From Marinifilaceae bacterium (GTDB lineage Bacteria; Bacteroidota; Bacteroidia; Bacteroidales; Marinifilaceae), in the NCBI GenBank assembly GCA_016936255.1, contig JAFGYE010000015.1, forward strand, positions 1-60,259: a DNA stretch of 60,259 nucleotides, written 5' to 3'. Position 1 is the stretch's first letter; each line of letters starts with the position of its first letter. Both the position numbers and the translations under genes were made by a program. Shown here piece by piece: positions 8,048-18,126 of this stretch. Under the pieces are notes generated by a model that worked only from the letters and a program-made list of their open reading frames with translations, was not told the origin of the DNA and ran no database searches.

Positions 8048-9814
8048 ATGACAAAGAAAAAACTTGGTGTTTTAGCTTCAACTGCTATTTGTGGAAATGA
8101 CATTAGCTCTTCCGTACTATATGTATCTGCTTTATCTATTGGCTTTGCAGGCCAGTATGCATGGATCACCCTGCTTATAGTGGCTGTGGTTTTATTTCTT
8201 TTCCGGAAAATTTACGGAGAGGTAGTTGGTGCTCTTCCTTTAAACGGAGGTGCATACAATGCACTGCTTAACACTACAAGCAAATCAACTGCATCCTTGG
8301 CCGCAACCCTTACCATTTTATCTTATATGGCCACTGCGGTGATATCTGCAAACGAAGCAATGCATTATTTTCATCACGTTTTTACTCAATTGCCTATTAT
8401 AGCTGCAACGGTCGGTCTCCTGTTGATTTTTGCCATTCTCACCATTTCAGGAATTACAGAATCCGCGAAAGTGGCCACCGGCATCTTTATTTTCCATCTT
8501 TTTTCATTGTCCGTATTGGCTTTGTTTATAATATTCTATTTGTTTCAAAATGGATTTTCTCAATTCATTGAAAACTGGAACTTACCCGTAGAAGGAAGCA
8601 TTACCATGGCAATATTTTTGGGTTTCTCGGCTTCCATGCTGGGCATATCAGGATTCGAAAGCTCTGCTAATTTTGTAGAAGAACAACAACCGGGCGTTTT
8701 TCGAAAAACACTTTTAAATATGTGGATTGTAGTAAGCATCATCAACCCATTAATGGCATTCCTTGCCCTAAGTCTGGTTCCTATTCCTGAAATAAGATCA
8801 GAATACTCTACAACTTTATTATCACATATGGGTAGTTTATCAGCCGGAGAATGGTTATCAACACTAGTTTCTCTTGATGCTGTTTTGGTGTTGAGCGGAG
8901 CTGTCTTAACTTCTTACATTGGTGTTTCAGGATTACTTGAACGAATGACTTTGGATCGAATTCTACCACAATTTTTCTTGCGGAAAAACAAAAAAGGAAG
9001 TTCATACCGAATCATTGTCATGTTCTTTATTCTTTCTGTTTCCGTTCTGCTGATCACCAATGGTAATGTGGGGGTTTTAGCCGGAGTTTACACCATTTCA
9101 TTTCTATCGGTTATGTTTCTCTTTGGGTTTGGTAATATCCTGCTAAAGGTTCGCAGAGCAAAACTTCCTCGTCCGGAAACAGCAAAATGGCTGAGTGTTT
9201 TTGTGGCCATTATAGCTGTAATAGTTGCCCTTACCGGTAACATTATGATGGAACCTCAGAGTGAAAATGCACCTTCGAATGTGAGCGTATTTTTAAGCTA
9301 TTTTATTCCTGCTATTATATTTATTTCGATAATGCTTAACCGGGTTGCTATATTAAGAGCCTTATTAGGTGTCTCCATTTACATTTTCAATTATATTAAA
9401 AACTGGTTTTTACAAATAAGTTCTCACCTAAACAATGTTATTAATTCAATTAATGCCCAACAATTTATCTACTTTGCAAAACGCGACAACATAGCCATTT
9501 TAAACAAAGTAATGTTGTATATAAAAGACAATGAACACACCAAAAACCTTAAAATTGTTCATGTTATGGATCCTGCAAATGAAGATGAATCTGAATTCAT
9601 AGCAAGCTTTAAAAAAGTCGTTGAAATTATTGATGAAGAATATCCGGAAATTGATGTGGAGGCATTAATTGTTGAAGGAAAATTTGGTCCCGAACTAATC
9701 AAAGAATTATCGAACAAATGGAATGTTCCAATCAACTTCATGTTCATTGCATCACCAGGAGATCATTTTCTTTATAAAGTAGAAGATTTAGGCGGCGTAA
9801 GACTGATCATTTAA
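8048..9814 (+). CDS. APC-superfamily amino-acid permease with C-terminal cytoplasmic domain
   Basis: Residues about 1-440 hold roughly 12 hydrophobic spans. The first is the unwound TM1 region ASTAICGNDISSSVLY, followed by GEVVGALPLNGGAYNALL, both characteristic of the amino acid-polyamine-organocation (APC) transporters. The last 135 residues or so are soluble, with alternating strands and helices (LKIVHVMDP, IDVEALIVEG, VPINFMFIASPGDHF), and resemble a universal-stress-protein-like regulatory domain. The substrate is probably an amino acid or other small organic cation. Two MscS-type channels follow in the same direction 40 and 65 bases apart, suggesting an operon for solute and turgor control. 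Confidence 0.85.
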   Translation: MTKKKLGVLASTAICGNDISSSVLYVSALSIGFAGQYAWITLLIVAVVLFLFRKIYGEVVGALPLNGGAYNALLNTTSKSTASLAATLTILSYMATAVISANEAMHYFHHVFTQLPIIAATVGLLLIFAILTISGITESAKVATGIFIFHLFSLSVLALFIIFYLFQNGFSQFIENWNLPVEGSITMAIFLGFSASMLGISGFESSANFVEEQQPGVFRKTLLNMWIVVSIINPLMAFLALSLVPIPEIRSEYSTTLLSHMGSLSAGEWLSTLVSLDAVLVLSGAVLTSYIGVSGLLERMTLDRILPQFFLRKNKKGSSYRIIVMFFILSVSVLLITNGNVGVLAGVYTISFLSVMFLFGFGNILLKVRRAKLPRPETAKWLSVFVAIIAVIVALTGNIMMEPQSENAPSNVSVFLSYFIPAIIFISIMLNRVAILRALLGVSIYIFNYIKNWFLQISSHLNNVINSINAQQFIYFAKRDNIAILNKVMLYIKDNEHTKNLKIVHVMDPANEDESEFIASFKKVVEIIDEEYPEIDVEALIVEGKFGPELIKELSNKWNVPINFMFIASPGDHFLYKVEDLGGVRLII

Positions 9815-9854
9815 ATGATCTTATTTTAATCTTATTTATTAAATCCGAACAAAC

Positions 9855-10646
9855 ATGATCGAATTACAGGAAATATCAAACAAAACAATCGAACTACTTC
9901 CCAAAATAGGATTGGGAGGAATCATCTTGTTCTTGTTTATAATGGTTTCATTGCTGATAAAGAAAATAGTAACGAAAAGAATTAAGCCTAAAACAAAAAA
10001 TCCATTGCTTGCTGAATTTTTAGGAAAAGTTGTTGCTTTTATTATCTCTATAACTGGATTTGTTCTTTTTCTTCATATTATAGGGTTGGGAGGAATTGCC
10101 AAAAACATTATGGCTGGTGCCGGAATCACTACATTTGTAATTGGTTTTGCCTTTAAAGATATTGGTGAAAATTTTCTTTCCGGGATATTAATGGCCTTTA
10201 AGAGTCCGTTTAAAGTCGGCGACCTAATTGAGACAAATGGGACAATTGGTTACGTTAATGAGCTTAATCTTCGGGAAAGCATTCTTAAAACACTGGATGG
10301 CAAAGATGTATTCATCCCAAATTCTCAAATTATAAAATCTCCCTTATTCAACTATACAATTGATGGTTTTTTACGATATGAAATAACTATCAGACTGGAT
10401 TACAAGGTAGACTTTAAAAAGGTTTCGGAGATTATTAATAGTATTTTAGCAGAAATTCCTGAGGTTCTGAGCGGTGATAAAAAACCCATGATCGTTATTG
10501 ATGAACTTGATGCAAGTACTGTGAACCTGAAAATTTTGTATTGGATAGATACTTTTAAATCAAAATCCAAAGCATATCACCTGCAGATTAAGTCGCAAAT
10601 TCTCATAAAAACGATTGAGGATCTTACCAAAAACGGCCTTTATTAG
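9855..10646 (+). CDS. MscS-family mechanosensitive channel
   Basis: Small-conductance mechanosensitive channel homologue of 263 residues. Two N-terminal spans (about 19-37 and 55-80) precede the glycine/alanine-rich pore helix AGAGITTFVIGFAFKDIGEN. The MscS beta domain follows (SPFKVGDLIETNGTIGYV...VFIPNSQI), then a C-terminal alpha/beta domain. Members gate in response to membrane tension and release solutes on osmotic downshock. It lies 40 bases after the APC permease and 65 bases before a second MscS gene, so the three probably form one operon. Confidence 0.88.
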   Translation: MIELQEISNKTIELLPKIGLGGIILFLFIMVSLLIKKIVTKRIKPKTKNPLLAEFLGKVVAFIISITGFVLFLHIIGLGGIAKNIMAGAGITTFVIGFAFKDIGENFLSGILMAFKSPFKVGDLIETNGTIGYVNELNLRESILKTLDGKDVFIPNSQIIKSPLFNYTIDGFLRYEITIRLDYKVDFKKVSEIINSILAEIPEVLSGDKKPMIVIDELDASTVNLKILYWIDTFKSKSKAYHLQIKSQILIKTIEDLTKNGLY

Positions 10647-10711
10647 CTTGCCAATATTGTTGAAATAAAAACAAGCCCAATTAAATAAAAATCAAACAGA
10701 TAAATTTTCAC

Positions 10712-11641
10712 ATGAATAAATTCTTTAACACAGAAGTGTTTGCCGCCAGATTCATCAAGGCACAGGAATGGATACTAACAGACTTACCGGTAATTGTAAT
10801 AATTACCATCTTGCTGTTCATCACTTTAAAATTAGGAAAGTATTTTATCCGTGGTCTTAGCAAAACGATATTAAGTCATTCCGAAAAAAATGAAAAAGTT
10901 GATTTTTTGGAAGCCGAAAAAAGAATTAAGACCCTGATGGGAATCATATCCGGAGTATTTAAAATAATGGTTTACGCCATCTATTTTATGATATTGCTGC
11001 AGAAATTTGGGATAAACATTGCTCCAATTTTGGCTAGTGCCGGAATTATTGGTTTGGCAGTTGGTTTTGGTGCTCAGGAACTGGTTCGTGATGTTATTTC
11101 CGGTTTCTTTATCCTACTCGAAAATCAGGTTAGAACAGGCGATGTTGCCATTATTAATGGAACCGGCGGACTTGTCGAAAAAATTGAGTTACGCACGATT
11201 ACCCTACGGGATTTTTCGGGTGTTGTTCACATTTTCCAGAATGGTAAAATCAATACACTTTCCAACAGAACCAAAGAATGGTCGGCTGCAGTATTCGACA
11301 TTGGTGTTGCCTATAAGGAAAATGTGCAACAGGTAATGGATCTGATGGAGCAGTTGGGAAAAGAACTGCAGGAAGATGAAAATTTTGCAGAAAGTATTAT
11401 TGAGCCTATTGAAATTTTTGGACTCGACCAATTTGCTGACAGTGCTCTAATTATTAAGGCCCGCATAAAAACAAAACCATCCATGCAGTGGCTCATTTCC
11501 AGAGAATACAACAAACGTTTAAAAGTCGCTTTTGACAAACATAACATTGAAATTCCATTCCCCCATACAACTGTTTACTGGGGAGAGAAAATTACTCCTC
11601 TTCATTTGGAAATAAATGATTTTCAATCATTAAAATCTTAA
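10712..11641 (+). CDS. MscS-family mechanosensitive channel
   Basis: Second MscS homologue in tandem, 309 residues. Spans lie at about 25-45 and 82-102. The pore helix region is ASAGIIGLAVGFGAQELVRD, followed by the beta domain (ISGFFILLENQVRTGDVAIINGTGGLVEKIELRTITLRD). Sequence divergence from the upstream copy is large, so this is not a recent duplication; the two may have different thresholds or form separate heptamers. A strong terminator follows about 70 bases downstream, closing the permease-MscS-MscS unit. Confidence 0.9.
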   Translation: MNKFFNTEVFAARFIKAQEWILTDLPVIVIITILLFITLKLGKYFIRGLSKTILSHSEKNEKVDFLEAEKRIKTLMGIISGVFKIMVYAIYFMILLQKFGINIAPILASAGIIGLAVGFGAQELVRDVISGFFILLENQVRTGDVAIINGTGGLVEKIELRTITLRDFSGVVHIFQNGKINTLSNRTKEWSAAVFDIGVAYKENVQQVMDLMEQLGKELQEDENFAESIIEPIEIFGLDQFADSALIIKARIKTKPSMQWLISREYNKRLKVAFDKHNIEIPFPHTTVYWGEKITPLHLEINDFQSLKS

Positions 11642-11707
11642 AATGCAATAAGTAAAAAAACGGATGTAATAATAAATTTTTGCCCCCTTGTTTCCAGGGA
11701 ATAGAAA

Positions 11708-11750
11708 AAGCAAAATCCTCAGGATCTTATATCCTGAGGATTTTTTTATT
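11708..11750. terminator. Bidirectional Rho-independent terminator
   Basis: The arm AAAATCCTCAGGAT (11712-11725) pairs with its exact reverse complement (11731-11744) around the loop CTTAT, followed by a T-run. The left flank is A-rich, so it also works for the convergent minus-strand gene that ends at 11762. Confidence 0.9.
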
Positions 11751-11761
11751 CTCATTTCAAA

Positions 11762-12601
11762 CTAAAATTCCACTGTTGCCATCACAGGCAGGTGATCGGA
11801 AGGATACCTCTCCTCTATCTGATCATCAATAATTTTAAACTGATTCACAACCCCATCGCCTTTGCTGACAAATATGTAATCGATGCGATCGGTAACCGGC
11901 TCGGTATGCTTAAATGCGTTAAAAGTCCCTTGCGGACCGGAGCAATTTTCGCCAGCCAAACTTTTTGTTTCATCCAATACCTCACTCAAATATTGAATTG
12001 GCGCAGTTTCGGGAGTCAGATTCAAATCGCCCATTAAAACACAAGGATATTTCTCTGGATTGTGCTCGGTAATTTTACTGTAAATCAATTTAGAACTGTT
12101 CAGTCGGGCCAACTCACCTATATGATCAAAATGAGTATTGAAAACATAAAATCGCTCCCCGCTTTGTTTGTTTTCCAAAAGCAAATAGGTACAAATACGT
12201 TCCAAAGCAGCATCCCAACCTACCGATACTTCTTCCGGAGTTTCCGACAGCCAAAAAGTTGCCTGCTTAACTACTTCATATTTGGCCGGCTTGTAAAAAA
12301 CAGCACAATACTCGCCTTTTTGTTTTCCGTCATCGCGCCCGACACCCACGTAAGAATAATCCGTTAATGCACTGTCCAAATAAGTAATCTGATCGTTCAA
12401 ACCTTCCTGTGTTCCAAAAACATCAGGTTGATATTTAGTAATCAAACCAACAACATTGGCTTTTCTTGCGTCCCAACAATTCACTCCATCACCGGGATTG
12501 TTATAGCGCAAATTGTAAGTCATGAATTTTTGAGACTGTTCCTGTTTTGTGCATCCAAATGCAAGTAAAACAAGCAATAAGAAGAAATAATTTTTCATCA
12601 T
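11762..12601 (-). CDS. Endonuclease/exonuclease/phosphatase-family lipoprotein
   Basis: A lipoprotein signal with lipobox LAFGC (Cys17) precedes an EEP-fold hydrolase. The metal and catalytic motifs are present in order: YNLRYNN, GTQEGL, FNTHFDHIG, MGDLNLTPE and the terminal SDHLPV. The fold hydrolyses phosphodiester or phosphoester bonds. Envelope-located members in Bacteroidota often accompany glycan-degradation genes. It follows the GH92 mannosidase by only a short gap and is probably co-transcribed, so dephosphorylation of mannose-phosphate-containing glycans or phospholipids is a plausible but unproven role. Two adjacent Met codons begin the frame; either could be used. Confidence 0.8.
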   Translation of the reverse strand: MMKNYFFLLLVLLAFGCTKQEQSQKFMTYNLRYNNPGDGVNCWDARKANVVGLITKYQPDVFGTQEGLNDQITYLDSALTDYSYVGVGRDDGKQKGEYCAVFYKPAKYEVVKQATFWLSETPEEVSVGWDAALERICTYLLLENKQSGERFYVFNTHFDHIGELARLNSSKLIYSKITEHNPEKYPCVLMGDLNLTPETAPIQYLSEVLDETKSLAGENCSGPQGTFNAFKHTEPVTDRIDYIFVSKGDGVVNQFKIIDDQIEERYPSDHLPVMATVEF

Positions 12602-12646
12602 TGTTTTTATTAATTGTGTTGCAATTCCAATTTACAGGCTTTACTA

Positions 12647-14827
12647 TTAAGCGCCCAAAACAAACTTCAATTCTCCACCTTTCATCAGCTGTTGATGAGT
12701 AATTGTCAACTCCTTATATTCTTCGCCGTTCAGATAAACAGCCTGAATGTAATGATTTTGTTCTCCCTGATTTTCCGCAGAAATAGTAAAGATTTTTCCG
12801 TTTGGCAGATGAATCACTCCCTTACTTACCGAAGGCGAAGTTAAATCATAAACTCCGTTGGCCGGATTTGTTGGGTAAATCCCCAGTGACGACATCACCA
12901 ACCAAGCTGACATTTGCCCGCAATCCTCATTTCCACAATAACCATCAGGCTTGTTTGTGTATTGAGTAGTAATTATTCGGCGAACCATTTCCTGTGTTTT
13001 TTCCGGCTGACCAATATGATTGAAAAGATAGGCCACATGATGACTTGGTTCATTGCCATGTGCATACTGACCGATCATTCCCGTACTAAAAATAGGCAAA
13101 TCGTCGGTCGTTGCCGGATAGTAGGTGAACATAGAATCCAACTTGGCAGTGAATTTATCCTTCCCTACTGTGGCGATAAATTCAGGAATATCTTGCGGCA
13201 CATACCAGAAGTACTGCCATGCATTGCTCTCACAATAGTAATTGGTATAATCTTTCGCTGCAAAATCGGGGATGAAATTGCCATGCTCATCTTTCGGACG
13301 GAAGAAAGTCGATTTTGGATCGTATAAGTTCTTCCAGTTCTCTCCTCTCTTCAAAAAATATTGATAATCATCTTCCTTGTTCAACGCTTTTGCAAACTGA
13401 GCAATGCACCAGTCATCATAAGCATATTCCAGTGTCTTGGAAACTGACCAGTTCTCTCCTTCGGCATCGGCAGGGACGTATCCTAATTTCATATACTCAT
13501 CAATCTGTCTGCCTTTTTCCATGGCTGATTCTTTACAGGCAGTATAAGCTTTCTCAGCATCCATTTCAATTCCTTTGAAATACGCATCAACAATTACCGG
13601 CACGGCATGGTAACCAATCATCATATTTGTTTCGTTTCCTGCCAGCGACCAAACCGGCAGCAAACCTGTTTCATCGTAGTGAGCCAAAAATGATTTGATA
13701 AAATCAACAACTTTATCAGGACACAAAATAGTATACAAAGGGTGAGCTGTTCGGTAGGTATCCCATAAAGAAAAGGTGTCGTAACGATCAAATCCTTCGG
13801 TTTTGTGATTCTTTCCATCTGCTCCTTTGTGCATTCCATCAACATCCGAAAGCAAGGATGGTGTCAAATACAAATGGTACAAATTGGTGTAGAATATCTC
13901 CTTCTGAACTTCCGATCCGGTAATTTCAATCTGTGAAAGTACTTTCTCCCATTCCTGATCAGCGCTCTTAACTGCAGCATCAAAATCCCATGCCGGCAAT
14001 TCAGCCTTCAGGTTTTTCTTTGCGCCTTCCACCGAAGCCGATGACAAAGCCACCTTTACCAATATTTGTTCCTTTTCCGTAGTGGGAAAATGGGCAACAA
14101 TTTTGGTTTTTGCTCCATTCACTTCACTCTCTTCTGATTTTGTATCCGCCTCGAACAAATCGGCACTTTTAAAAGCTTTCGAGAACTTCGCTGCGAAATA
14201 CACACGCTGATCTTTCGCCCATCCGCTGGATTTTCTATAACCGGAAATGGTAGAATCATTTTCGATGGTAATTTGTGTGGCATACGGACTGTCCCAATTC
14301 ATTCTGAATCCTAAATCCAGAATAATCTGTGACTTCTCATCCTCAGGAAAAGTATAGCGATGAAATCCGACCCGCTTGGTGGCAGTTAATTCTGCAACAA
14401 TGCCGGAGCTTAGCAAATCAACTTTGTAATATCCGGGTGATGCTTCCTCTCTATCGTGAGAAAATTTAGAATAGGGACGATAATCGCCTTCAGGAGTTAA
14501 ACTTTCAGTAAAACGACTGTTCATTGGCATGAACAACAAATCGTATAGATCTCCTGCTCCTGTTCCCGATAAATGTGTGTGGCTAAAACCTGCAATGGTT
14601 GAATCGGGCCAAAAATAACCTGCTATTCTGTCCCATCCGGGCAAACCGTTATCAGGACTCAACTGAACCATTCCAAAAGGAGCAACTGCTCCCGGATAAG
14701 TATTACCCGGACCATCAGTCCCAACAAAAGTGTTTACGTAACCAGTAAGCTTGTTCTCGCTTTCAACATTCTTTTCACTACACGCAAAAAGACAAATCAT
14801 TGCCCAACAAGTGGCTAATAATCTCAT
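12647..14827 (-). CDS. GH92 alpha-mannosidase, lipoprotein
   Basis: I place the start at the ATG at 14827, which gives a lipoprotein signal (MRLLATCWAMICLFAC, Cys16). An upstream GTG at 14860 would add 11 residues. The remaining 710 residues or so match glycoside hydrolase family 92: the N-terminal beta-sandwich starts YVNTFVGTDGPGNTYPGAV with FGMVQLSPDN and GFSHTHLSGTGAGD, and the (alpha/alpha)6 barrel carries the family hallmark HGNEPSHHVAYLF. Family members are Ca2+-dependent inverting exo-mannosidases acting on alpha-1,2, 1,3 or 1,4 links of N-glycans or yeast mannan. The enzyme would be tethered to a membrane facing the periplasm or surface. An EEP-family hydrolase follows. Confidence 0.92.
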   Translation of the reverse strand: MRLLATCWAMICLFACSEKNVESENKLTGYVNTFVGTDGPGNTYPGAVAPFGMVQLSPDNGLPGWDRIAGYFWPDSTIAGFSHTHLSGTGAGDLYDLLFMPMNSRFTESLTPEGDYRPYSKFSHDREEASPGYYKVDLLSSGIVAELTATKRVGFHRYTFPEDEKSQIILDLGFRMNWDSPYATQITIENDSTISGYRKSSGWAKDQRVYFAAKFSKAFKSADLFEADTKSEESEVNGAKTKIVAHFPTTEKEQILVKVALSSASVEGAKKNLKAELPAWDFDAAVKSADQEWEKVLSQIEITGSEVQKEIFYTNLYHLYLTPSLLSDVDGMHKGADGKNHKTEGFDRYDTFSLWDTYRTAHPLYTILCPDKVVDFIKSFLAHYDETGLLPVWSLAGNETNMMIGYHAVPVIVDAYFKGIEMDAEKAYTACKESAMEKGRQIDEYMKLGYVPADAEGENWSVSKTLEYAYDDWCIAQFAKALNKEDDYQYFLKRGENWKNLYDPKSTFFRPKDEHGNFIPDFAAKDYTNYYCESNAWQYFWYVPQDIPEFIATVGKDKFTAKLDSMFTYYPATTDDLPIFSTGMIGQYAHGNEPSHHVAYLFNHIGQPEKTQEMVRRIITTQYTNKPDGYCGNEDCGQMSAWLVMSSLGIYPTNPANGVYDLTSPSVSKGVIHLPNGKIFTISAENQGEQNHYIQAVYLNGEEYKELTITHQQLMKGGELKFVLGA

Positions 14828-14949
14828 ATTCTCTACTAATTTGAATTTCTGATTTTTCACAAGATCAGAAACAATATGGAAATTTGGCTTTTGGAGATTA
14901 TGACGTCAAATATACGGAAAAGAACAACATCCTCTTATGCTTTGATTAA

Positions 14950-14987
14950 ACAAGAATAAAAAAAGGATCGGCCACAGCCGATCCTTT
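14950..14987 (-). terminator. Rho-independent terminator of the xyl operon
   Basis: A perfect 11-bp stem (AAAGGATCGGC at 14962-14972, partner 14977-14987) with loop CACA is followed on the minus strand by a T-run. It lies 100 bases past the xylE stop and separates the xylose genes from the GH92 gene. Confidence 0.88.
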
Positions 14988-15086
14988 ACATTATCCATTA
15001 TCTTAAACCAATAAAACCCACCAACTTATCTATTAATTAGCGATAATGGATATAACATGTACAACTACTAACTAACTATTTTAAAA

Positions 15087-16694
15087 TTATTTTTTCCACA
15101 AGCGTCCCATTTCTTCCAAAGTTTTTCCTTTGGTTTCAGGAACTACTTTCCATACAAACAATGCTGATAATAATCCCATTGCACCATAAAGCCAATAGGT
15201 AAATCCGTGATTAAACTGATTGGTCAACCATGAGTTGTCATTCATCATTGGGAAAGTCCATGAAACAATCATGTTTGCAATCCACTGAGCGGCAACAGCC
15301 ATCGACATGGCACTACGAATTGAGTTCGGGAAAATCTCTGATAACAACACCCAGGTAACCGGTCCCCATGACATGGCAAAAAAGGCAACATATCCTAACA
15401 TGGCGAACAAAGCAACCAAACCCAACTGATTGAAATAGAAGGCAAAACCCAATGCGAACATACAGATTCCCATACCAATGCCACCAATCATCATTAACGG
15501 CTTACGTCCAAACCTATCAACAGTATAAATTGCCAATACAGTAAAGATCAAATTAATTGCCCCAACCAAAATGGTTTGAAGTAAAGAAGTATCGGTATCG
15601 CTGCCCATATTTCTGAAAATCTCGGATGCATAATACAACACCACGTTGATACCTACAAATTGCTGGAATACAGACAATAATATTCCAATAACTATAATTA
15701 ATCCTCCAAAAGTTAACCATGGAGCGTTATTTTCTTTTAACGACTCTTTAATATCGACTAACAGACCCGGAGCTTTTTCCGAACCAACAATCTTATTTAA
15801 AAGAGTTTTTGCTTCCTCTTCTCTCGATTTCATAATTAGAAACCGTGGAGTTTCAGGAACGAAATACAGCAATACCAAAAAGATAGTTGCAGGAATGGTT
15901 TCAGATGCAAACATGTATCTCCATCCTATTTCATTTAACCAACCATCATCACCACTTGAAGCAATAATGTAATTCACAAAATAAACCACCAACATACCAA
16001 AGATGATTGCAAACTGATTCCATGAAACCAATTTACCACGAATGTTTGCTGGTGCAATTTCAGCAATATACATAGGAGAAAGCATTGATGCTATTCCTAC
16101 ACCCATACCACCAATAATACGGTAAAAAATAAATGAAGTGATGGTTCCGGCTCCGAAAATATTCATAATTTCAGGCATAGCCGAACCAATTGCAGAAATA
16201 ATAAACAGAACTGCAGCAAGAACTAAACCTCTTTTTCTACCAATATTCTGACTAACATATCCGCCAATAGAACCTCCAATAATACAACCTATAATGGCAC
16301 TCGAAATCGTAAAACCATTAATCGAATTTAAGGTGTTTTCAGAAATTTCGTTTACAGATACCCAAAACTGAGTGTACCAGATTATGATTCCTGCAACAAT
16401 TACAATTCCACTGTATATCATTCCCTTCTTCTTTCCATACATGCGAAACATGAAACTGGAAACCAGCAAGGAAACAACTACAAAACACAAAGAAATGATA
16501 ATCTTATATTCTCCAATAACCTGCAGTGCGAGAGCATGATCAGATTCTAATGGAGTAACAAAAAATACTTTTAGTGCTTCAATAGCACCATTAATTACGG
16601 CAGTATCGTAACCAAACAACAATCCCCCAAGTGTTGCCACTAAGGTGATGGTTAAGATAAACGAATTACTCCCCTGGGTTTGGGCTTGAGACAT
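15087..16694 (-). CDS. xylE: D-xylose:H+ symporter (sugar porter family, MFS)
   Basis: Twelve-span major facilitator of the sugar porter family, 535 residues from the ATG at 16694. An upstream in-frame ATG at 16724 adds ten residues with no membrane character. Hallmarks are GGLLFGYDTAVINGA in TM1, RKRG after TM4, PMYIAEIAPANIRGKLVS, the PETPRFLI loop, QQFVGINVVLYYA in TM7, DRFGRKP, and PETKGKTLEEM at the end. The QQ-GIN motif and the gene's place after xylA and xylB point to D-xylose imported with protons. It is the last gene of the operon, 59 bases after xylA. Confidence 0.9.
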   Translation of the reverse strand: MSQAQTQGSNSFILTITLVATLGGLLFGYDTAVINGAIEALKVFFVTPLESDHALALQVIGEYKIIISLCFVVVSLLVSSFMFRMYGKKKGMIYSGIVIVAGIIIWYTQFWVSVNEISENTLNSINGFTISSAIIGCIIGGSIGGYVSQNIGRKRGLVLAAVLFIISAIGSAMPEIMNIFGAGTITSFIFYRIIGGMGVGIASMLSPMYIAEIAPANIRGKLVSWNQFAIIFGMLVVYFVNYIIASSGDDGWLNEIGWRYMFASETIPATIFLVLLYFVPETPRFLIMKSREEEAKTLLNKIVGSEKAPGLLVDIKESLKENNAPWLTFGGLIIVIGILLSVFQQFVGINVVLYYASEIFRNMGSDTDTSLLQTILVGAINLIFTVLAIYTVDRFGRKPLMMIGGIGMGICMFALGFAFYFNQLGLVALFAMLGYVAFFAMSWGPVTWVLLSEIFPNSIRSAMSMAVAAQWIANMIVSWTFPMMNDNSWLTNQFNHGFTYWLYGAMGLLSALFVWKVVPETKGKTLEEMGRLWKK

Positions 16695-16753
16695 GGATTT
16701 GAAAATTAGAATAAACTCCCGCATGTTCGATTGCAGGAGTTTATAAGATTTAT

Positions 16754-18079
16754 TTAAATATACCAGTTAATTAACTGCTCTAACATTTCTTGTTTTCCAC
16801 TTAGTTGTTTTGGTTCCCCAACTTCTTTTGCAATCTTTCTAAGATCTTCTAAAGAAAGGTCTCCGTTAGCAAATGCTTTTCCATTTCCTGATTCGAATGA
16901 AGAGTAACGGTCTTTTTTCATTTGTAAATATGGAGATTCGGTTCTGATTTTATCCGCAATAACCAATGCACGTGCAAAAACATCCATTCCACCAATGTGA
17001 GCAATGAAAATATCTTCTAAATCAGTTGAATTACGTCTGGTTTTTGCATCAAAATTGATACCTCCGTGAGTAAATCCACCATTCTCAAGAATTGGTAACA
17101 TAGCCGCAACACTTTCATAAATGCTGGTAGGGAATTCATCAGTATCCCATCCATTTTGATAATCACCTTTATTCGCATCAATACTTCCCAACATGTTGTT
17201 GTCAACAGCAGTTTGTAATTCGTGCTCAAAAGTGTGACTTGCAAGTGTAGCATGATTTACTTCAATATTAATTTTGAAATCGTCAGCCAAACCATACTTA
17301 TTCAAGAATCCCATTACAGTAGCCGAATCAAAATCGTACTGATGTTTCATTGGCTCCATTGGCTTAGGCTCGATAAGGAAAGTTCCCTCGAAACCATTCT
17401 TACGACCGTAATCACGGGCCATAGTCAGGAATTGTGCCATATGATCCAATTCCTGTTTCATATCGGTATTGAAAAGAGACATATAACCTTCACGACCTCC
17501 CCAGAATACGTAACCAGTACCACCTAAAGCAATAGTAGCATCCAATGCATTTTTAACCTGAGTACCCGCATTAGCGATTACATTAAAATCAGGATTGGTA
17601 GAAGCTCCATTCATGTAACGGGCATTCGAAAATACATTCGCTGTTCCCCACAACAATTTAACTCCTGAGTCAGCTTGCTTTTGTTTTGCATAGTCAACCA
17701 TAGTAGTCATTCTCTTCTCAATCTCGAAAACAGTACCATCACCAACAACATCAGTATCGTGGAAACAATAGAATGGCACTCCTAATTTTGTAATAAATTC
17801 AAAAGCAGCATCCATTTTCGATTTAGCAGCACTAATTGCATCAGCTTCATTTCCCCAAGGAAATTTTTGAGTTCCCGGTCCGAATGGATCTCCGCCATCG
17901 CCGCAGAAAGTATGCCAGTAAGCCACTGCAAAACGCAAGTGATCTTTCATTGTTTTGCCTCCAACAACGCGGTTCTCATCGTACCACTTATATGCCATAG
18001 GATTTTTAGATTCTGGTCCTTCGTAAGCAATCTTACCAATTCCAGGAAAATACTCTTTGTCTCCTTTTAGAATAGTCAT
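16754..18079 (-). CDS. xylA: Xylose isomerase
   Basis: Interconverts D-xylose and D-xylulose in the cytoplasm. At 441 residues it is the cluster II (long) type. Active-site motifs are complete: CFHDTD at 105-110 with catalytic His107, [16 protein letters not shown], the metal-binding [29 protein letters not shown], and [20 protein letters not shown]. It lies 48 bases downstream of xylB in the xyl operon. No separate promoter or operator resembling the xylB one is visible upstream. Confidence 0.97.
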   Translation of the reverse strand: MTILKGDKEYFPGIGKIAYEGPESKNPMAYKWYDENRVVGGKTMKDHLRFAVAYWHTFCGDGGDPFGPGTQKFPWGNEADAISAAKSKMDAAFEFITKLGVPFYCFHDTDVVGDGTVFEIEKRMTTMVDYAKQKQADSGVKLLWGTANVFSNARYMNGASTNPDFNVIANAGTQVKNALDATIALGGTGYVFWGGREGYMSLFNTDMKQELDHMAQFLTMARDYGRKNGFEGTFLIEPKPMEPMKHQYDFDSATVMGFLNKYGLADDFKINIEVNHATLASHTFEHELQTAVDNNMLGSIDANKGDYQNGWDTDEFPTSIYESVAAMLPILENGGFTHGGINFDAKTRRNSTDLEDIFIAHIGGMDVFARALVIADKIRTESPYLQMKKDRYSSFESGNGKAFANGDLSLEDLRKIAKEVGEPKQLSGKQEMLEQLINWYI

Positions 18080-18126
18080 GATGTTTTTCTTATTAAATTA
18101 TCAATCTGTTTATTAGCTATCTTTTA

